Below are positions 14,446-15,657 of a DNA stretch of 15,657 nucleotides, in pieces. The translations under genes and the position numbers were made by a program. Source of the DNA: Methylomicrobium sp. (GTDB taxonomy: Bacteria > Pseudomonadota > Gammaproteobacteria > Methylococcales > Methylomonadaceae); the NCBI GenBank assembly GCA_007135635.1, contig SLIO01000073.1:1-15657 (forward strand), given 5' to 3'. The notes beneath the pieces were generated by a model, which did not search any database, was not told the origin of the DNA, and saw only the letters and a list, made by a program, of their open reading frames with translations. Within the stretch, counting starts at the first letter, position 1. Each line of letters starts with the position of its first letter.

Positions 14446-15232
14446 TTTCCAGCCAATCCAGTTCAGCATCCGAGAAGCCGGCAATTATACGCATTTCCCG
14501 ATTAAATGGTCCTTTCGGTTTGCCTTTGAAGTAATGATCGATGAGTTTTTTATAGGCTTCGCCAGAGTCGAGCGATTGTTGGCGGCACTGGTAATCGAAC
14601 CATTTCGAACCCAATCGCACATGATCGACTTCATCATTCAAAATCCGGGTTAAAATCGCCACTCCTTGATTATGCCCTAACGCTTCAAGTTTCTTGATCA
14701 TCACTGGTGTCACATCAAGACCTCGCGCTTCTAAGCAACGCGGCACAATAGCCAGTCTCGATAACAAGTCAAACTGAGTATGGCAGGCATGATCCCATAG
14801 GCCGCCGTGTGCCGGTAAATCGCCATAATCGCAATCCAGTGTCGCGAGATGGTCACTTAATAACGTAAAATGCTGCGCTTCTTCATCGGCTACGCGCAGC
14901 CAATCCCGATAAAATTCGTTAGGTAGCCCACGAAATCGGTAAATAATATCCCAGGCCAGATAAATTGCAACGAACTCGATATGCGCCAAGGCATGAAAAA
15001 ATGCCGTAAGGCCTTCCGGGGTCGTCAATTGCCGGCGTGGCATTTGTTTTGGCGGCAATAAGCGGGGTTTATCAGGAAATTGCGTGACTTTAATAGCTTT
15101 TGGCTTGTCTATCGACTCATAGCTGAGTGTACCATCCTCGCAGTACCGCCAAGCCTGATGAGTGTGCAACAGTTTTTCCGGAATCGAGGCTTGAAACAAG
15201 CAACTTTCGGCTATTTGAAATAGATTTTTCAT
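14429..15232 (-). CDS. DUF455 family ferritin-like protein
   Basis: A 267-residue protein of the DUF455 group within the ferritin-like superfamily; its substrate is unknown. Candidate di-iron ligands appear in the expected helix pattern: HALAHIE (Glu86), ADEEAQHF (Glu118, His121), CLEARGLD (Glu168) and NDEVDHV (Glu201, His204). Other family-typical words are DYGDLPAHGGLWD and LARLAIVP-like SRLAIVPRCLEARGLDVTP. The fold is related to that of the tRNA hydroxylase MiaE, but the sequence fits DUF455 better. I chose the ATG at 15232 (MKNLFQIAES); a TTG at 15253 would add seven residues. No ribosome site is evident, and a GATAAT at 15247-15242 on this strand would place transcription only a few bases before the ATG. 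The end overlaps nnrS by 17 bases. Confidence 0.88.
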   Translation of the reverse strand: MKNLFQIAESCLFQASIPEKLLHTHQAWRYCEDGTLSYESIDKPKAIKVTQFPDKPRLLPPKQMPRRQLTTPEGLTAFFHALAHIEFVAIYLAWDIIYRFRGLPNEFYRDWLRVADEEAQHFTLLSDHLATLDCDYGDLPAHGGLWDHACHTQFDLLSRLAIVPRCLEARGLDVTPVMIKKLEALGHNQGVAILTRILNDEVDHVRLGSKWFDYQCRQQSLDSGEAYKKLIDHYFKGKPKGPFNREMRIIAGFSDAELDWLENEQKQ

Positions 15233-15261
15233 CACTAAAACATTATCAAACAATCTAAACC

Positions 15262-15627
15262 ATGAATAAAATTAGGGATTTTTCACTTTTAGCTTTTTAC
15301 TGCGGATTTATTTTTTGGCTGTCGCATCAACCTTCATTACCGGCGCCAATGTGGTTTGAACACCAAGATAAACTCTATCATGCAGGCGCCTATTTTATTT
15401 TAGCTTTATTTACCTGGCGATTTTTAAACCATTTTATTGCTAAACCTTGGCTCTTGGCGGTTGTTAGCCTTATTTTCTGCAGCTTATACGGCATCAGCGA
15501 CGAATGGCATCAATCTTTCGTCGACGGACGCTCCTCAGATGTTTATGACTGGATTGCCGATACGATAGGCGCTGCAATTGCAATATTCATTCTGTATAAA
15601 TTCACAACGCACGCCCGCTTCCGCTAA
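15262..15627 (+). CDS. VanZ family protein
   Basis: Small integral membrane protein of the VanZ family; the founding member gives low-level teicoplanin resistance but most chromosomal copies have no known role. The 121-residue product has about four membrane segments (near 7-20, 37-55, 62-80 and 95-113). It carries the family signature pattern: DKLYHAGAYFILALFTWRF and, near residues 75-100, SLYGISDEWHQSFVDGRSSD followed by VYDWIADTIGAAIA. Length is typical for short VanZ proteins. The ATG at 15262 gives MNKIRDFSLLAFYCG. It is divergent from DUF455 with only 29 bp between start codons, so its promoter must overlap the start of that gene. No terminator is visible in the 30 bases to the window edge. 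Confidence 0.85.
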   Translation: MNKIRDFSLLAFYCGFIFWLSHQPSLPAPMWFEHQDKLYHAGAYFILALFTWRFLNHFIAKPWLLAVVSLIFCSLYGISDEWHQSFVDGRSSDVYDWIADTIGAAIAIFILYKFTTHARFR

Positions 15628-15657
15628 AATATTCTGTTTTTAAAAGTAGGTTAACAC

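Noticed and set aside
14429..15232. Assignment of the ferritin-like gene as miaE
   Set aside because: The fold is related, but the words HALAHIE, DYGDLPAHGGLWD and EARGLDVTP fit DUF455 rather than the tRNA hydroxylase.

Overview
The window looks like a stretch of a gammaproteobacterial chromosome. The core evidence is the block hrcA-grpE-dnaK reading leftward, divergent from nadK-recN reading rightward; grpE next to nadK-recN is a familiar gammaproteobacterial arrangement. The moderate GC content, an hrcA/CIRCE system inside a gammaproteobacterium, and intergenic gaps full of short palindromic and heptamer repeats are reminiscent of Methylococcales (methanotrophs). That lineage guess is an inference; no methane-oxidation gene is present.

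Layout. (1) 1-3331, minus strand: heat-shock operon hrcA-grpE-dnaK, with dnaK running off the left edge. It carries a sigma70-type promoter overlapping a CIRCE operator in front of hrcA, and a separate, very good sigma32-type promoter in the grpE-dnaK gap. (2) 3332-3847: a 516-bp divergent intergenic region with two diverged copies of a 'heptamer tract + TATAAT' module. (3) 3848-7475, plus strand: nadK (NAD kinase), recN (DNA repair SMC-like ATPase) and an agmatine deiminase gene (aguA), tightly spaced. (4) 7476-7776: a gap with a possible folded RNA, a duplicated aguB 5' end and two hairpins, followed by aguB (N-carbamoylputrescine amidase, 7777-8664). AguA and AguB together convert agmatine to putrescine. 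(5) 8665-9188: repeat-rich gap with an inverted-repeat element and a 49-bp tandem repeat, leading into a large MscK/KefA-type mechanosensitive channel gene (9189-12653). (6) 12654-12872: a bidirectional hairpin terminator and a second copy of the dispersed repeat seen in front of the channel gene. (7) 12873-15232, minus strand: a small uncharacterised protein, an NnrS-family membrane protein, and a DUF455 ferritin-like protein overlapping nnrS. (8) 15262-15627, plus strand: a short VanZ-family membrane protein, divergent from DUF455 with only 29 bp between starts.

The protein-coding content is mostly housekeeping and stress related: protein folding, NADP supply, recombination repair, polyamine synthesis, osmotic protection, NO/metal-related membrane functions. 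I see no defence island, prophage, CRISPR array, RNA gene or obvious new multi-gene system. The more unusual material is in the gaps: dual heat-shock control, the duplicated promoter module before nadK, the duplicated start of aguB, and the repeat family flanking the channel gene.
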